DNA of 45,869 bases from an uncultured Verrucomicrobiota bacterium (lineage in GTDB: Bacteria; Verrucomicrobiota; Kiritimatiellia; RFP12; UBA1067), in NCBI GenBank assembly GCA_945834475.1, contig CAMAHK010000011.1:1-45869 (forward strand), written 5' to 3'. Both the position numbers and the translations under genes were made by a program. Positions within the stretch are counted from its first letter, which is position 1. Every line of letters begins with the position of its first letter. This document shows positions 14,975 through 23,870 of this stretch, in pieces. The notes under the pieces were generated by a model. It was not told where the DNA came from. It ran no database searches and saw nothing but the letters and a program-made list of their open reading frames with translations.

Positions 14975-15589
14975 TTACGAACCCGGATGGCACGCCTTTG
15001 AACCAGATTTACACATCGGACACTCAGCGGCCGTCCAGGTCTCGGGCGTCATCTGCATGAGCGAGAACATCGGAATGCGGCCGAACTTGACCTTACCGGC
15101 CGAGCGGTCGACGAGAAGGACGACGCCCGCGACCTTCGCGCCTGCCGCCTTGACGAGATCGATCGTCTCCTGCACACGGCCACCCTTGGTGACAACGTCT
15201 TCGGCGACGACATAGCGTTCGCCCTTCTTGAGCTCGAAGCGGCGCATCGCGAGAACCGTGTTCGGCTTGCCCGTCGCATCGACGCCCTCGCCCTGAACCT
15301 TCTCCGCGAAGACGCACTTCACGTTCAGTTCGCGCGCAACCTCGTGTCCGACGAGGATGCCGCCGACTGCCGGCGAGATGACGCCGTCGATTTTCTTGCC
15401 GAGCTTGCCGCTCGCCACCGCGCGACGCGTCACTTCCTTGCAGAGCTTCTCGGCGATGCGCGGATAACGCAACACGTTCGCGCACTGGAAGTAGCGGTTC
15501 GAATGGAGCTTGGAGCGGAGCTCGAAATGTCCCTCGAGAAGCGCACCCGTGTCCTTGAACGCCTTAAGTACCTGCTTTTCTGTCATCAT
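14975..15589 (-). CDS. pyrE: Orotate phosphoribosyltransferase
   Basis: 204 residues. The PRPP-binding loop is [16 protein letters not shown], the flexible-loop region is KVQGEG, and [18 protein letters not shown] is the conserved substrate segment. It attaches orotate to PRPP in pyrimidine synthesis. The C-terminal tail has CPMC, possibly a metal site, followed by SKACHPGS. Start at 15587-15589 with AAAGGAACC upstream; a second ATG follows directly. It lies between the ExbD-linked small gene (15 nt) and ribBA (2 nt), in one operon. Confidence 0.95.
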   Translation of the reverse strand: MMTEKQVLKAFKDTGALLEGHFELRSKLHSNRYFQCANVLRYPRIAEKLCKEVTRRAVASGKLGKKIDGVISPAVGGILVGHEVARELNVKCVFAEKVQGEGVDATGKPNTVLAMRRFELKKGERYVVAEDVVTKGGRVQETIDLVKAAGAKVAGVVLLVDRSAGKVKFGRIPMFSLMQMTPETWTAAECPMCKSGSKACHPGS

Positions 15590-15604
15590 GATCTCTGGTT
15601 CCTT

Positions 15605-16060
15605 TCAGTTAAGTTTGAGCAAGTCGTCTTTGGAGAACGCCGGCTGTCGCCCAGACTCCGCCGCCTCGGCCGCCAGTCGGGACGGTGCGTCGGCCGCGGA
15701 GGTCGGACGGTAAGCGGGGAGCGGATAGGCGATTGGTGTCGGATACGGCGCTGACAGCGCCGGCACCGGGCCGATGTCAAACGACCGCGTAACGTCTTCC
15801 TCCGGAAGCTCGCCCAGCGGCAATCTCACGCGCATGCGCTGCATCGCCGAAGACTCGTCCTGCCATGTCGCTTTCGCAGATGCGAGAAGCAACTCCTCCT
15901 CTTCGGTGGAAAGGGTGACAAAGGCCGCCGAGGCCGCAGGTTCGGCCGACACCGGCCGAGCCTTGAAATCGAAAGCCGCCAGCGGAAACGACAGGACGAC
16001 CCCGGCCGACAGGGCGCCGACCGTCAGAACCGACCGAAGCTCGCGCCACAGCACCGTCAT
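15605..16060 (-). CDS. Small single-pass membrane protein of the ExbB/ExbD cluster, unknown function
   Basis: 151 residues with one N-terminal hydrophobic segment (LTVGALSAGVVLSFPLAAF), an acidic middle and a proline-rich stretch (IGPVPALSAPYPTPIAYPLPAYRP). Its ATG overlaps the ExbD stop by 4 nt (ATGA), so it is translated together with the transporter-motor genes. Topology and position recall TonB, which often follows ExbD, but the TonB C-terminal domain is not recognisable. I do not assign a function. Confidence 0.65.
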   Translation of the reverse strand: MTVLWRELRSVLTVGALSAGVVLSFPLAAFDFKARPVSAEPAASAAFVTLSTEEEELLLASAKATWQDESSAMQRMRVRLPLGELPEEDVTRSFDIGPVPALSAPYPTPIAYPLPAYRPTSAADAPSRLAAEAAESGRQPAFSKDDLLKLN

Positions 16061-16530
16061 TCGTCCTCGCCCGCTTTCTTTTCGGCAAACAGGACCTTGC
16101 GCATGCCGTTTCGTCGCGCCAAAGCCGCAAAGGCCATCAGCTCCCCGCCGGTCACGCGGCGGTCGGCCAGCGCCAACAGCGTCTTCCGTCCGGATCGCGC
16201 CGTGATCTCCGCCAGATGCTCCCCAAGCGCCGCCATCGAGTTCGGGTCGCCCATCAGATAGCGCGAATCGTCGAAGAATACCAGCGTCTCGTGCGGAGTC
16301 GGCATGATCAGCGCCACCGGCCCCGTCGCCTCGCCTTCGGAGAGAGCCGCCTCGGGGAGGTCAAAGAGCATGCCCTTCGAAGCGAGAAGCGTCCCCCCGA
16401 TGATCCAGAAGAGGAGCAACAGCAAGCCCAAGGTCACCCAGGGCGCGGCCGCGACCACGGGACGGAGGCTCAGCGCACCGTAGCGCCAGATCCCCTGCGT
16501 GCGTTCCGGACTCCATCCCCACGGACTCAT
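16057..16530 (-). CDS. ExbD/TolR-family biopolymer transport protein
   Basis: 157 residues. A single transmembrane helix near 30-52 (WVTLGLLLLLFWIIGGTLL) precedes a periplasmic domain ending in the ExbD pattern (LLALADRRVTGGELMAFAALARRNGMRKVLFA). Such proteins use the proton gradient with ExbB to energise outer-membrane processes. The conserved Asp normally found in the helix is not evident (W/IGG instead), which is unusual and may mean a structural role. It overlaps exbB and the following gene by 4 nt each. Confidence 0.75.
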   Translation of the reverse strand: MSPWGWSPERTQGIWRYGALSLRPVVAAAPWVTLGLLLLLFWIIGGTLLASKGMLFDLPEAALSEGEATGPVALIMPTPHETLVFFDDSRYLMGDPNSMAALGEHLAEITARSGRKTLLALADRRVTGGELMAFAALARRNGMRKVLFAEKKAGEDE

Positions 16531-17138
16531 TTGCGCGTCTCCTCACGACGAGTTGAAATGAAACCGACGATCTGGCTCGCAGCCGCCTCAAGTTCGACGA
16601 CCGTGCGATCGAGACGGACGCGCAAAGAGCCGTACATCACCGAGACGGGAATCGCCACCGCGAGTCCCATCGCGGCCGCGACCAAAGCCTCCATCGCCCC
16701 GGTGAAGAGATCGGCCCGCGCCACGACGTCCTGGGCATTCGCCACGAGAACCGTCTTGATGAATCCGATGACCGTTCCGAGCAACCCCAGGAGCGGCGCG
16801 ATCTGGGCGATGATCGCGAGCGACGCCAGACGGCGGTCCAAGCGGCCGATCTCGGCACGTCCCTGGGAATCGACGGCGTCGCGCAGCACGCGGGCCGAAC
16901 CCGAGGCGTGTCGAATCGCCGTCGCGACGACATTCGCAACCGGCGCGCCCGTGTCCTCGCAAATCGCCAGGGCCTCCTCGTCGTTGCCCGCCGAAAGGAT
17001 GTTGACGATTCCCTTGAGAAAATCCTGATAGTCGATCTGGGCGCGCCGCAGCTCGACCAGGCGCTCGAAATAGACCACGACCGACACGATTGCCAGCAAC
17101 AGGAGAATCCAAGAGACGATGCCGCCCATCAACATCAT
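16527..17138 (-). CDS. ExbB/TolQ/MotA-family proton channel
   Basis: 203 residues with three hydrophobic segments: SWILLLLAIVSVVVYF near 9-24, SLAIIAQIAPLLGLLGTVIGFIKTV near 105-130 and ALVAAAMGLAVAIPVSVMYG near 150-170. The APLLGLLGTVIG block is diagnostic for the family. With the next gene it should form an inner-membrane energy-transducing complex. The ATG overlaps the TPR gene stop by 4 nt. TPR-ExbB-ExbD gene groups are frequent in Verrucomicrobia-type genomes and are thought to energise TonB-like transport, though the target is unknown. Confidence 0.92.
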   Translation of the reverse strand: MMLMGGIVSWILLLLAIVSVVVYFERLVELRRAQIDYQDFLKGIVNILSAGNDEEALAICEDTGAPVANVVATAIRHASGSARVLRDAVDSQGRAEIGRLDRRLASLAIIAQIAPLLGLLGTVIGFIKTVLVANAQDVVARADLFTGAMEALVAAAMGLAVAIPVSVMYGSLRVRLDRTVVELEAAASQIVGFISTRREETRK

Positions 17139-19177
17139 AGAAACAGTCCTTTCTTGTAGATTCGCGAGATGCGCTTCTCCGCCTCTTCGGCTGCCGGCAC
17201 GCCGCTCTCGACGACGAGCTTGAGAATGCCAACCGCCTGATAGTCGCGTCCGCGGTCTTCAAAGCCCTCTGCCAGAATGAACGCCGCGCGTGAAAAGACC
17301 GCGCGGGCCTTGTCTCCGAAACGTTCGCCGCGCTGACGGCCGTCCCGATAGGCCAGAACGACTTGCGTGTAGTACTGGTCGATCGCCTCGTCGGTGCGCT
17401 TCAGCTTCTCAAGCGTCCGGCCGATCTTAAAGGCCACGGACAGACGCAGGTCCGCGTCCAGCTCTTCGCCAAACAGCACCGCACGATAGGCCTCAAGCGC
17501 CGCCTGATACCGGGCCGGATTGTCCACACCCGTCGCAAAAAGCGCATCGGCCTTGAGCAAACGGGCCTTCAGACGGTCTGCGCGCTCCGTGCCGGACGCG
17601 GCCGTCGCACGGTCCAGCACCAGGACCGCCTCGTCAAACCGCGCCTGTTCGACCAAGGCTTCCGCCTGCACGAGCAGCGCCGGCGCCACGGCTGCCGACT
17701 CGGGATAGCGCTCGGCCAGTTGCGTCGCGATCTGGATCGACTGCGCGAAGTCATTGTCCGCAAAGGCCGCACGCGCGGCCCAAAGTAGCGCCACAGGGGC
17801 GAATGTCGCGGTGGACTTGAGATCCGCATAGGTCCGGAACAGCGAGACGGATTCCTTCCATTCGCACCTGTTGTAGGTGAATTTGGCCAGCCAGAGGACG
17901 GCCTCGGCGCGCACGAAGGGCTCCACCGACGTCTCGGCCAGTACGCGGGCCTTGCCCGAGGCCTCATCGTCACGTCCGAGACCGTAAAGACACAGCACCT
18001 CGAAGAAATCCATTCGCGCCTTCCGGCTCGGATCGGCCGCGGCAACTTCCGCAAACGTCTTTCGCGCCTCCTCGAACTGATAGGCCTTGTAGAAGTCACG
18101 ACCGCGGGTCTCGCGTTCACGCAGGCCGATCAGCCGCTTCAGCGCCACCGCCGTTTCGGTCTCCGGATACTTCTCGAGTACCGCGCGATAGCGTCCCATC
18201 GCCTCCGCCCCGCGGCCGAGCTCCGAGAGGGCGTCGCCCTGCCGCAAGATCGTCCGCGCCCGCGCCGAGTCGGCCTCCGCCAGAGCCTCAGCCGCAACAA
18301 ACGCCTGAAACGCCTCTTCGAATCGGCCAAGCTTAAGCAAAGCCTCGCCGCGTCCCTCCTGCACGTCCAGCCGCTTGAATGCCGTCGGCCAGATTTCGAC
18401 GGCATCGGCATACGTCTTGACCGCCTCTTTCCAACGCCCCGCGCGTGCAGCGGCATTCGCCAGCGCAACGAAGGCGTCGCAGGCGCCCTCGGCATCGGGC
18501 GCATCCGCCACGACCGCGCGAATCAAACGCGTGCCCTCCGCTTCCGACTCCTTGCGACTGACAAGGGACATCCCGAGCCGCAGGGCAATACGGCGCTTGA
18601 GCGGCACCGAAACCGTACGCCTGTAGGCGTTTCGCATCGCCGTCTCGTCCCCAAGGTTGATGCTAGCAATCGCCACGGCCCGCTCTCCCGCGTTCGTCAG
18701 GGACAGGACTTCCGCCCAACAGGCCTTCGCCGCCGGCAGATCGGCGCGCTTCAGACAAAGGTCGGCTTCCAGCATCTTGGCCTCGGCAAGTCCCGCCTGA
18801 GAGCCCGAAGCCTTCAGACACTCGGCCGCCGCCGCCAGCCGATTGTCGACCACAGCCTGATAATAGGCGAACGCCGCACTGTTCGTCGGCACCGCCGCCG
18901 TCGCAAGCTCGGCCTTGACATCGTCCCAACGGCCCTCGCTCGCGTAGCTCTCTAGAATCACCAGCCGCGCCTCATCGCCACCGGCCGCCGCCGCATGAAG
19001 ACGCGCAACCTGCCACAGGCCGTCGCGCAACGCGGCGCGTGCCACGTCAAGGTCGGAGGGCTGTCCGGCGAAAGCCGACAGAGCGAAAGCCGAGAGGATG
19101 AGAGAAACGAACGTCGCACACGACGGGCGACTCGCGACGACCGACTTTCGGGATCTCTCTGGGAACGCGACTTTCAA
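17135..19177 (-). CDS. Exported TPR-repeat protein, partner of ExbB/ExbD
   Basis: 680 residues. A signal peptide (FVSLILSAFALSAFAG) is followed by many helical pairs of TPR type, for example AVKTYADAVEIWPTAFKRLDVQEGRGEALLKLGR and GRGAEAMGRYRAVLEKYPETETAVALKRL; a YbgF/BamD-like pattern runs to the end (AIDQYYTQVVLAYRDG). It is probably periplasmic and a scaffold. The only start in a sensible place is TTG 19175-19177, preceded by AAGGTAG; no ATG occurs before the signal peptide. It follows era by 9 nt and overlaps exbB by 4 nt. Confidence 0.85.
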   Translation of the reverse strand: MKVAFPERSRKSVVASRPSCATFVSLILSAFALSAFAGQPSDLDVARAALRDGLWQVARLHAAAAGGDEARLVILESYASEGRWDDVKAELATAAVPTNSAAFAYYQAVVDNRLAAAAECLKASGSQAGLAEAKMLEADLCLKRADLPAAKACWAEVLSLTNAGERAVAIASINLGDETAMRNAYRRTVSVPLKRRIALRLGMSLVSRKESEAEGTRLIRAVVADAPDAEGACDAFVALANAAARAGRWKEAVKTYADAVEIWPTAFKRLDVQEGRGEALLKLGRFEEAFQAFVAAEALAEADSARARTILRQGDALSELGRGAEAMGRYRAVLEKYPETETAVALKRLIGLRERETRGRDFYKAYQFEEARKTFAEVAAADPSRKARMDFFEVLCLYGLGRDDEASGKARVLAETSVEPFVRAEAVLWLAKFTYNRCEWKESVSLFRTYADLKSTATFAPVALLWAARAAFADNDFAQSIQIATQLAERYPESAAVAPALLVQAEALVEQARFDEAVLVLDRATAASGTERADRLKARLLKADALFATGVDNPARYQAALEAYRAVLFGEELDADLRLSVAFKIGRTLEKLKRTDEAIDQYYTQVVLAYRDGRQRGERFGDKARAVFSRAAFILAEGFEDRGRDYQAVGILKLVVESGVPAAEEAEKRISRIYKKGLFL

Positions 19178-19186
19178 CTTTCTACC

Positions 19187-20140
19187 TTAAACCAAATCGC
19201 CCATGTACCCGAGCTCGGCGAGAATCTTCGGATTCTTCATCCAGTTCGGCTCGACGCGCACCCAGAGCTCCATCGCGGCCTTCACGCCGAACATCTCGCC
19301 GACCTCGCGCTCCGAACACTTGCGCACGTACTTGATCGTCTGCGCCGCCTTGCCGATCACAATCGGCTTCTGTGACGCGCGGTTGACGAGAATGTCGACG
19401 CCGATTTCCCACACGGGGAGATCCGTGCCGTTCGCAGACGTGCGCGGCGGCTTCTCGTGAATCGACTTCACGAAGACGCCGAGTTCGTGCGGGAGCTCCT
19501 GATGGAGTTTCGCGAGATACTTCTCGCGAATCGAATCAGCGATCGCGAGCTTGCGCGGATAGTCGGTGACGATATCGTCGTCAAAAAGCTTCTCGCCTTC
19601 CTCCGCAAGCTCGAAAAGCGCCTCCCCGACCTGCTTCGCCCCACCCGGAGTGGACGCGATGCATTTGATCCAAAGGGGCTCTCCGTACCGCGAGCCGTCC
19701 TCGGCCGCGGCGCTGGTAAGAGCTTCCGCCCACGCATCCCTGAACATCGTCTCGTAGAACGGCGCGCGGTCGGCCTTGTTGAGGACGAAGACCACCTTCT
19801 CGGGCTTCTCCTTCGCGATGCGCTGCATCCAACCGATGTCCTCGAGCTGCGGCTCCTGCGCGGCGTCGAAGACAACACAGGTGATGTCGGTACCCGCCGC
19901 CGACCGACGGGCCATGCGGTTCAAAAGCCGACCGAGTTCGCCGACGGCCTTGTGGAGCCCGGGCGTGTCCAGAAGCACAAGCTGCCCGCGCTCATCGGAG
20001 ACGATGCCGCGCACCGTATTGCGCGTCGTCTGCTCGACAGGCGAGACAATCGAAACCTTTTCGCCGACAAGGGCATTGACGAGCGTGGATTTACCCGCGT
20101 TCGTCCGCCCCACAATCCCCACAATCGCAACTTTAGACAT
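19187..20140 (-). CDS. era: GTPase Era
   Basis: 317 residues. G1 is GRTNAGKST (usually GRPNVGKST), G2 region VEQTTRN, G3 DTPG, G4 NKAD; a C-terminal KH domain carries VIGKAAQTIKYV. Era binds the 3' end of 16S rRNA and helps 30S assembly. Between G4 and the G5 region the usual loop is extended by residues around 143-150 (AAEDGSRYGE), encoded by a REP hairpin (19685-19716). The gene starts 2 nt after the rpiB-glyA stop, so it belongs to that operon. The hydrophobic effector region is otherwise normal. Confidence 0.95.
   Translation of the reverse strand: MSKVAIVGIVGRTNAGKSTLVNALVGEKVSIVSPVEQTTRNTVRGIVSDERGQLVLLDTPGLHKAVGELGRLLNRMARRSAAGTDITCVVFDAAQEPQLEDIGWMQRIAKEKPEKVVFVLNKADRAPFYETMFRDAWAEALTSAAAEDGSRYGEPLWIKCIASTPGGAKQVGEALFELAEEGEKLFDDDIVTDYPRKLAIADSIREKYLAKLHQELPHELGVFVKSIHEKPPRTSANGTDLPVWEIGVDILVNRASQKPIVIGKAAQTIKYVRKCSEREVGEMFGVKAAMELWVRVEPNWMKNPKILAELGYMGDLV
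19685..19716 (+). repeat. REP-like hairpin copy B (inside era)
   Basis: Head CCGTA, 5' arm CCGCGaGCCG, loop TCCT, 3' arm CGGCCGCGG (core 19690-19712): a 9-bp stem with one bulged A. Nearly identical to copy C in dnaG. Confidence 0.8.
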
Positions 20141-20142
20141 GA

Positions 20143-21822
20143 TTACGGAACCGGGAAGCCCTTGACGAGCTCGGCTGCTTCACGCTTGACGCGCTCCTGC
20201 ACGGTCGTGTCGGCGATGTGGTCGAGGACGTCCGCGATCCAGGTGCCGATCTTGATCATCTCGGGCTCCTTCATGCCGCGGGTCGTCGCCGAGGCCGTGC
20301 CGACGCGGATGCCCGAGGTCTTGAACGGACTCTCCTGGTCGTACGGAATCGTGTTCTTATTGACGATGATGCCGGCCGCGTCGAGCGCCGCCGCCGCTTC
20401 CTTGCCCGTGATGCCCTTCGAGGTCTTCACATCCACGAGGAAGAGGTGGTTGTCGGTGCCGCCCGAGACGATGCGGTAGCCGCGGTCCTGAACCGTCTTG
20501 CAGAGGACCTGGCAGTTCTTCACGACCTGCTGCGCGTAGCCCTTCTTCTCCTCGCTCATCCACTCGCGGAACATGACGGCCTTCGCCGCGATGATGTTCT
20601 CGAGCGGGCCGCCCTGCATGCCCGGGAAGACGGCCGAGTCGAGCGCCTTCGCCCACTGCGCCTTGCAGAGGACCATGCCGCCGCGCGGACCGCCGAGCGT
20701 CTTGTGGGTCGTCGTCGTCACGAAATCGGCATACGGGACCGGCGAGGGATGCGCCCCGCCCGCCACGAGGCCCGCGATGTGAGCCATGTCGACCATCATG
20801 ATGCAGCCGACCTTGTCGCAGATCTCGCGAATGCGCTTGAAGTCGATCGTGCGCGGATAGGCCGAGGCGCCCGTGAGGAGGATCTTCGGCTTCACTTCCA
20901 TCGCCTCGCGCTCCATCGCGTCATAGTCGAGCATCTCGGTCTTCGGATCGACCGTGTAGGGGACGATGTTGTAGATCTTGCCCGAGAAGTTGACGGCCGA
21001 ACCGTGCGAGAGGTGACCACCCTGGTCGAGGCTCATCGACATGATCGTGTCGCCCGGCTTGATCGTCGCGAAGTAGACGGCCATGTTCGCCGCCGAGCCG
21101 CAGTGCGGCTGCACGTTCGCGTGCTCCGCGCCGAAAAGCGCCTTCGCGCGGTCGATCGCGAGCTGTTCCGCCGCGTCAACCGGGAGACAGCCCGAATACC
21201 AGCGCTTCCCCGGATAGCCCTCGGCGTACTTGTTCATGAGCACCGAGCCCGCTGCCTCGCGGCACGCACGGCTCGAGGTGTTCTCGGACGCGATAAGGTT
21301 GATCTCGGCGTCTTCCTGCGCGGTCTGCGCGGCGATCGTCGCGAAGATCTCGGGATCGGACGCCATCAGGCCCGAGCAGTCGGAGAGACGATTCGCACGC
21401 TCGAGCTTCCAGCGGCGGCGCGCGTGACGCGCGTCTTCGTCGACCGGCGTCGCCACAAAGGCCTTCGCGATCTCGACCGCATAGGCCGGGGAAACGACAT
21501 CCGCCCCGAGGCAGAGGACGTTCGCGCCGTTGTGCTGGCGCGTCGTCACGGCCGCGTCCGTCGTCGCGCAGATCGCCGCACGGACGTTCTGGAAACGGTT
21601 CGCCGTCATCGACATGCCGATGCCACTGCGGCAAATGAGAATACCGAAGTCGGCCGTGCCCGAGGCGACGTCCAGCGCGACCTTGACCGCGTAGTCGGGA
21701 TAATCGCAGCTCGTCTTGTCGGCCGGGCCCTTGTCGTCAATCGTCGCCAAAGCGGAAAGCGCAGAAACAAGCGTCGCCTTGAGCTCGACGCCACCATGGT
21801 CGGAACCAATTGCAATCTTCAT
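20143..21822 (-). CDS. glyA: Ribose-5-phosphate isomerase B fused to serine hydroxymethyltransferase
   Basis: 559 residues, two enzymes in one chain. Residues 1-145 are RpiB ([26 protein letters not shown] with the active-site Cys64, [13 protein letters not shown]). Residues 152-559 are [41 protein letters not shown], and [11 protein letters not shown] with the PLP lysine Lys374. The Arg usually found after TL is Gly here. RpiB interconverts ribose-5- and ribulose-5-phosphate; SHMT makes glycine and methylene-THF. The linker is short and in frame, with no internal ribosome site. AGGAG lies 6 nt before the ATG; a TGGTATAAT promoter is at 21859. Confidence 0.95.
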   Translation of the reverse strand: MKIAIGSDHGGVELKATLVSALSALATIDDKGPADKTSCDYPDYAVKVALDVASGTADFGILICRSGIGMSMTANRFQNVRAAICATTDAAVTTRQHNGANVLCLGADVVSPAYAVEIAKAFVATPVDEDARHARRRWKLERANRLSDCSGLMASDPEIFATIAAQTAQEDAEINLIASENTSSRACREAAGSVLMNKYAEGYPGKRWYSGCLPVDAAEQLAIDRAKALFGAEHANVQPHCGSAANMAVYFATIKPGDTIMSMSLDQGGHLSHGSAVNFSGKIYNIVPYTVDPKTEMLDYDAMEREAMEVKPKILLTGASAYPRTIDFKRIREICDKVGCIMMVDMAHIAGLVAGGAHPSPVPYADFVTTTTHKTLGGPRGGMVLCKAQWAKALDSAVFPGMQGGPLENIIAAKAVMFREWMSEEKKGYAQQVVKNCQVLCKTVQDRGYRIVSGGTDNHLFLVDVKTSKGITGKEAAAALDAAGIIVNKNTIPYDQESPFKTSGIRVGTASATTRGMKEPEMIKIGTWIADVLDHIADTTVQERVKREAAELVKGFPVP

Positions 21823-21858
21823 GTGAACTCCTAGATATAGGTTCTTGTTTAAGCTTGA

Positions 21859-21867
21859 ATTATACCA
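21859..21867 (-). promoter_or_regulatory. Extended -10 promoter (TGGTATAAT) of the rpiB-glyA operon
   Basis: TTTTTGGTATAAT on the minus strand, 37 nt before the ATG in the 66-nt gap after the VWA gene. No -35 hexamer stands at standard spacing (a TTGACC is too close), so it fits an extended -10 promoter. It probably drives rpiB-glyA through ribBA. Confidence 0.5.
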
Positions 21868-21888
21868 AAAATTGAGCGGTCAAGCGCA

Positions 21889-22935
21889 TTAGGCCAGGCG
21901 ACGTGTTGCGGACATCGAGAGGGAGACAGCGGCCAACACGAGCACGGCGCCAAGCAGAAGGAACGTCGCAAAGTGCTCGGTCCAGCGATCGTAGGCGTCG
22001 GACTCGAGCTTCGTCGTCTCCAATTGCGAAATTTCTTCGAGCGCCTCCTTGAGTCCGTCGCGGTCCTGGACCGAGAAGTAGCGACCGCCCGTCTTCGCGG
22101 CGATGGACTTTAGCTGCTTCTCGTCGAAGGTCATATCCGCATAATTGATCGCCGTCCGTCCGAAGATGTCACGCCCGAAGATCGGCGTCCGCCTCGCCCG
22201 CGTGCCGATGCCGATCGCATAGACTTTGACACCCATCTTCGCGGCAGCAGCCGCCGCCTCATTCGGCTCGACCGCGCCCGTGTTGGAGACACCGTCCGAA
22301 AGCAAGATCACAATCTTCGACGTCGGCTTCGCGTCCTTGAGCCGCGCCAGCGCCGTCGCGAGTCCGTCGCCAATCGCCGTCATCTGCTCGTCGCCGGCGA
22401 TGGTGTTGCCCTGCGCATCGACGGCCACGGACGGGATCTGCACGCCCCGGAGGACGTTCAAGAGCGCCTGATGGTCGGCCGTGAGCGGCGAGCGCGTCGC
22501 CGCATAGCCGCCGAAGGTGACGAGTCCAATGAGGTCGTCGGGTCGCTTCTCGACGAATTCCGCAAAAAGTTTCTTCACGACCGCGAGGCGCGTCGTCTCG
22601 CGCGAGAACTTCTCGCCGGGCGGCGTTAGGTCCAAGGCGTCCATCGACCCCGAAACATCGACCGTCATCGCAATCGCAATCGCATCGACACTCCGGCGTT
22701 CGTGGGCGAGCGGCGAACGCGGACGCGCAACTGCGATGACGAGGAGTGCGAGCCCCGCCAGTAAAACGAACGGCGTCAGCGCGGCAACCTTTGCCCGCCA
22801 GCCCGCCGCATTCGCGGGGATGCGGCCCACGGCCGAGAATCGGATGCCGCCCTTGCGTCCGCGACGAAGAAGTCGCCAGGCCGCGAGGCCAAGCGGCAGG
22901 GCCAACAGAAGCAACCAGGGATTCACAAAATTCAC
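21889..22935 (-). CDS. BatA-like VWA-domain membrane protein
   Basis: 348 residues. Two N-terminal hydrophobic segments (LLLLALPLGLAAW, ALTPFVLLAGLALLVIAVA) precede a von Willebrand A domain with a complete MIDAS start (TVDVSGSMDALDL) and LLSDGVSNTG; a final helix near 325 (FATFLLLGAVLVLAAVSL) anchors the C terminus. This is the BatA/BatB type that works with MoxR, DUF58 and DUF4381 proteins in envelope or stress functions that are poorly defined. It overlaps the DUF4381 gene by 4 nt and is the last gene of the long operon. Confidence 0.9.
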   Translation of the reverse strand: MNFVNPWLLLLALPLGLAAWRLLRRGRKGGIRFSAVGRIPANAAGWRAKVAALTPFVLLAGLALLVIAVARPRSPLAHERRSVDAIAIAMTVDVSGSMDALDLTPPGEKFSRETTRLAVVKKLFAEFVEKRPDDLIGLVTFGGYAATRSPLTADHQALLNVLRGVQIPSVAVDAQGNTIAGDEQMTAIGDGLATALARLKDAKPTSKIVILLSDGVSNTGAVEPNEAAAAAAKMGVKVYAIGIGTRARRTPIFGRDIFGRTAINYADMTFDEKQLKSIAAKTGGRYFSVQDRDGLKEALEEISQLETTKLESDAYDRWTEHFATFLLLGAVLVLAAVSLSMSATRRLA

Positions 22936-23840
22936 GATTGGCCTCCCCCGACGTCCGACATCCGACGTCCGACGTCCTTCGAATCGTCCTTCAAATAGGA
23001 GCGCGCCGAGTCCGTGGCCTCATCCGCCATCTCGGGCGTCGCCTCGACGCCGGCGAACTTGATGAGGTCGGCCGACTCGAGAAAACGTTTCAGCGCGTCG
23101 GGGGCGAGGTTGCCCCCGCTCTCCGTGAGGCTCTTTCCGGCCTCGCGGAGGAATTCCTCGGTCGTGAGGTTCGGAGCCTTGATGCCGTACTTGCGCTGAA
23201 CGTAGCGGCGGACGACCATCGTGAGCTCGACGTAGAAGTCCTTGTAGCGTCCGCGCCCCGGAAGCCCCTTTTTGAGAAGTCGGTCGAGCTCAACCCAGGC
23301 GCGCTCGATCGGGCTCATGCGATGCTCCTTCACCTTCTGCGCCAGGAACCGAACGAGCAACCAGCAACCGACAACCAACAACGCCACCGCGAGAAGCGCG
23401 ATGACAACCCAACCGACGAGCTCCCAGCTGAGCGGCGGCAAGTCGCGCGTCGGGTTGGTTTCCATCGCGCCGGTCACCGGTTCGCGCGCGGCCGGCGGAG
23501 TGAAGTAGACCGGCGGAACGAGAACATCACCCACCGCCAGGGGCTTCAGCTTGTACGTCTCGGCGGCGGGCTCGGGGACGAGGCGCCAGTTGGCGACCTG
23601 CACCGTCGAACCGTCGGGTTCGGTTTTCGGCTCTTCGGCGAAATCCTCGGCGAGCGAGAATCCGGCGACCCTCTCGCGGAGGTCGGGGAGTGTCGCCACC
23701 ACACCGCGCGGCGTCTTCAACGTCACCGTCAGGAAAAGGCTCTTCGCCGGATCGACCTGCGTCGATTCGCCTTCAATCGTCAGATCGACGCCGTTCGCCC
23801 CCGCCGTCGTCAGAATCGCTCCTAAAAGAATCCCCACCAT
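22932..23840 (-). CDS. DUF4381-type membrane protein of the MoxR operon
   Basis: 302 residues. An N-terminal hydrophobic segment (MVGILLGAILTTAGANG), an immunoglobulin-like extracytoplasmic part to about 135, one transmembrane helix (LVGWVVIALLAVALLVVGCWLLVRFL) and a helical cytosolic domain (VELDRLLKKG...YVELTMVVRRYVQRKYG). This is the DUF4381-like component of MoxR operons. The C-terminal tail KDVGRRMSDVGGGQS is made of heptamer repeats (22949-22977). ATG 23838-23840 is used because GAGGTTGAAG from the adjacent GGTTGA tract supplies its ribosome site. Confidence 0.8.
   Translation of the reverse strand: MVGILLGAILTTAGANGVDLTIEGESTQVDPAKSLFLTVTLKTPRGVVATLPDLRERVAGFSLAEDFAEEPKTEPDGSTVQVANWRLVPEPAAETYKLKPLAVGDVLVPPVYFTPPAAREPVTGAMETNPTRDLPPLSWELVGWVVIALLAVALLVVGCWLLVRFLAQKVKEHRMSPIERAWVELDRLLKKGLPGRGRYKDFYVELTMVVRRYVQRKYGIKAPNLTTEEFLREAGKSLTESGGNLAPDALKRFLESADLIKFAGVEATPEMADEATDSARSYLKDDSKDVGRRMSDVGGGQS
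22949..22977. repeat. Heptamer tandem repeat at the DUF4381 gene 3' end
   Basis: CGACGTC, CGACATC, CGACGTC, CGACGTC in tandem, translated as VGRRMSDVG just before the stop codon. Confidence 0.65.
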
Positions 23841-23842
23841 GT

Positions 23843-23869
23843 CTTCAACCTCAACCGCCAACCTCTACC
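23843..23869. repeat. CAACCT/GGTTGA tract in the murA-DUF4381 gap
   Basis: CTTCAACCTCAACCGCCAAC and following bases fill the 30-nt gap between the murA stop (23871) and the DUF4381 ATG. On the coding strand the unit next to the ATG (GAGGTTGAAG) looks like a Shine-Dalgarno site. Confidence 0.6.
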
Positions 23870-23870
23870 T

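Noticed and set aside
13752-15215. Long plus-strand open frame (487 codons) opposite ribBA and pyrE
   Set aside because: Antisense shadow of two confident genes; spans their boundary with no start signal.
20218-21834. Long plus-strand open frame (538 codons) opposite rpiB-glyA
   Set aside because: It is the mirror of a well-supported coding strand in GC-rich DNA; its product is Arg/Asp/Val-rich without motifs.
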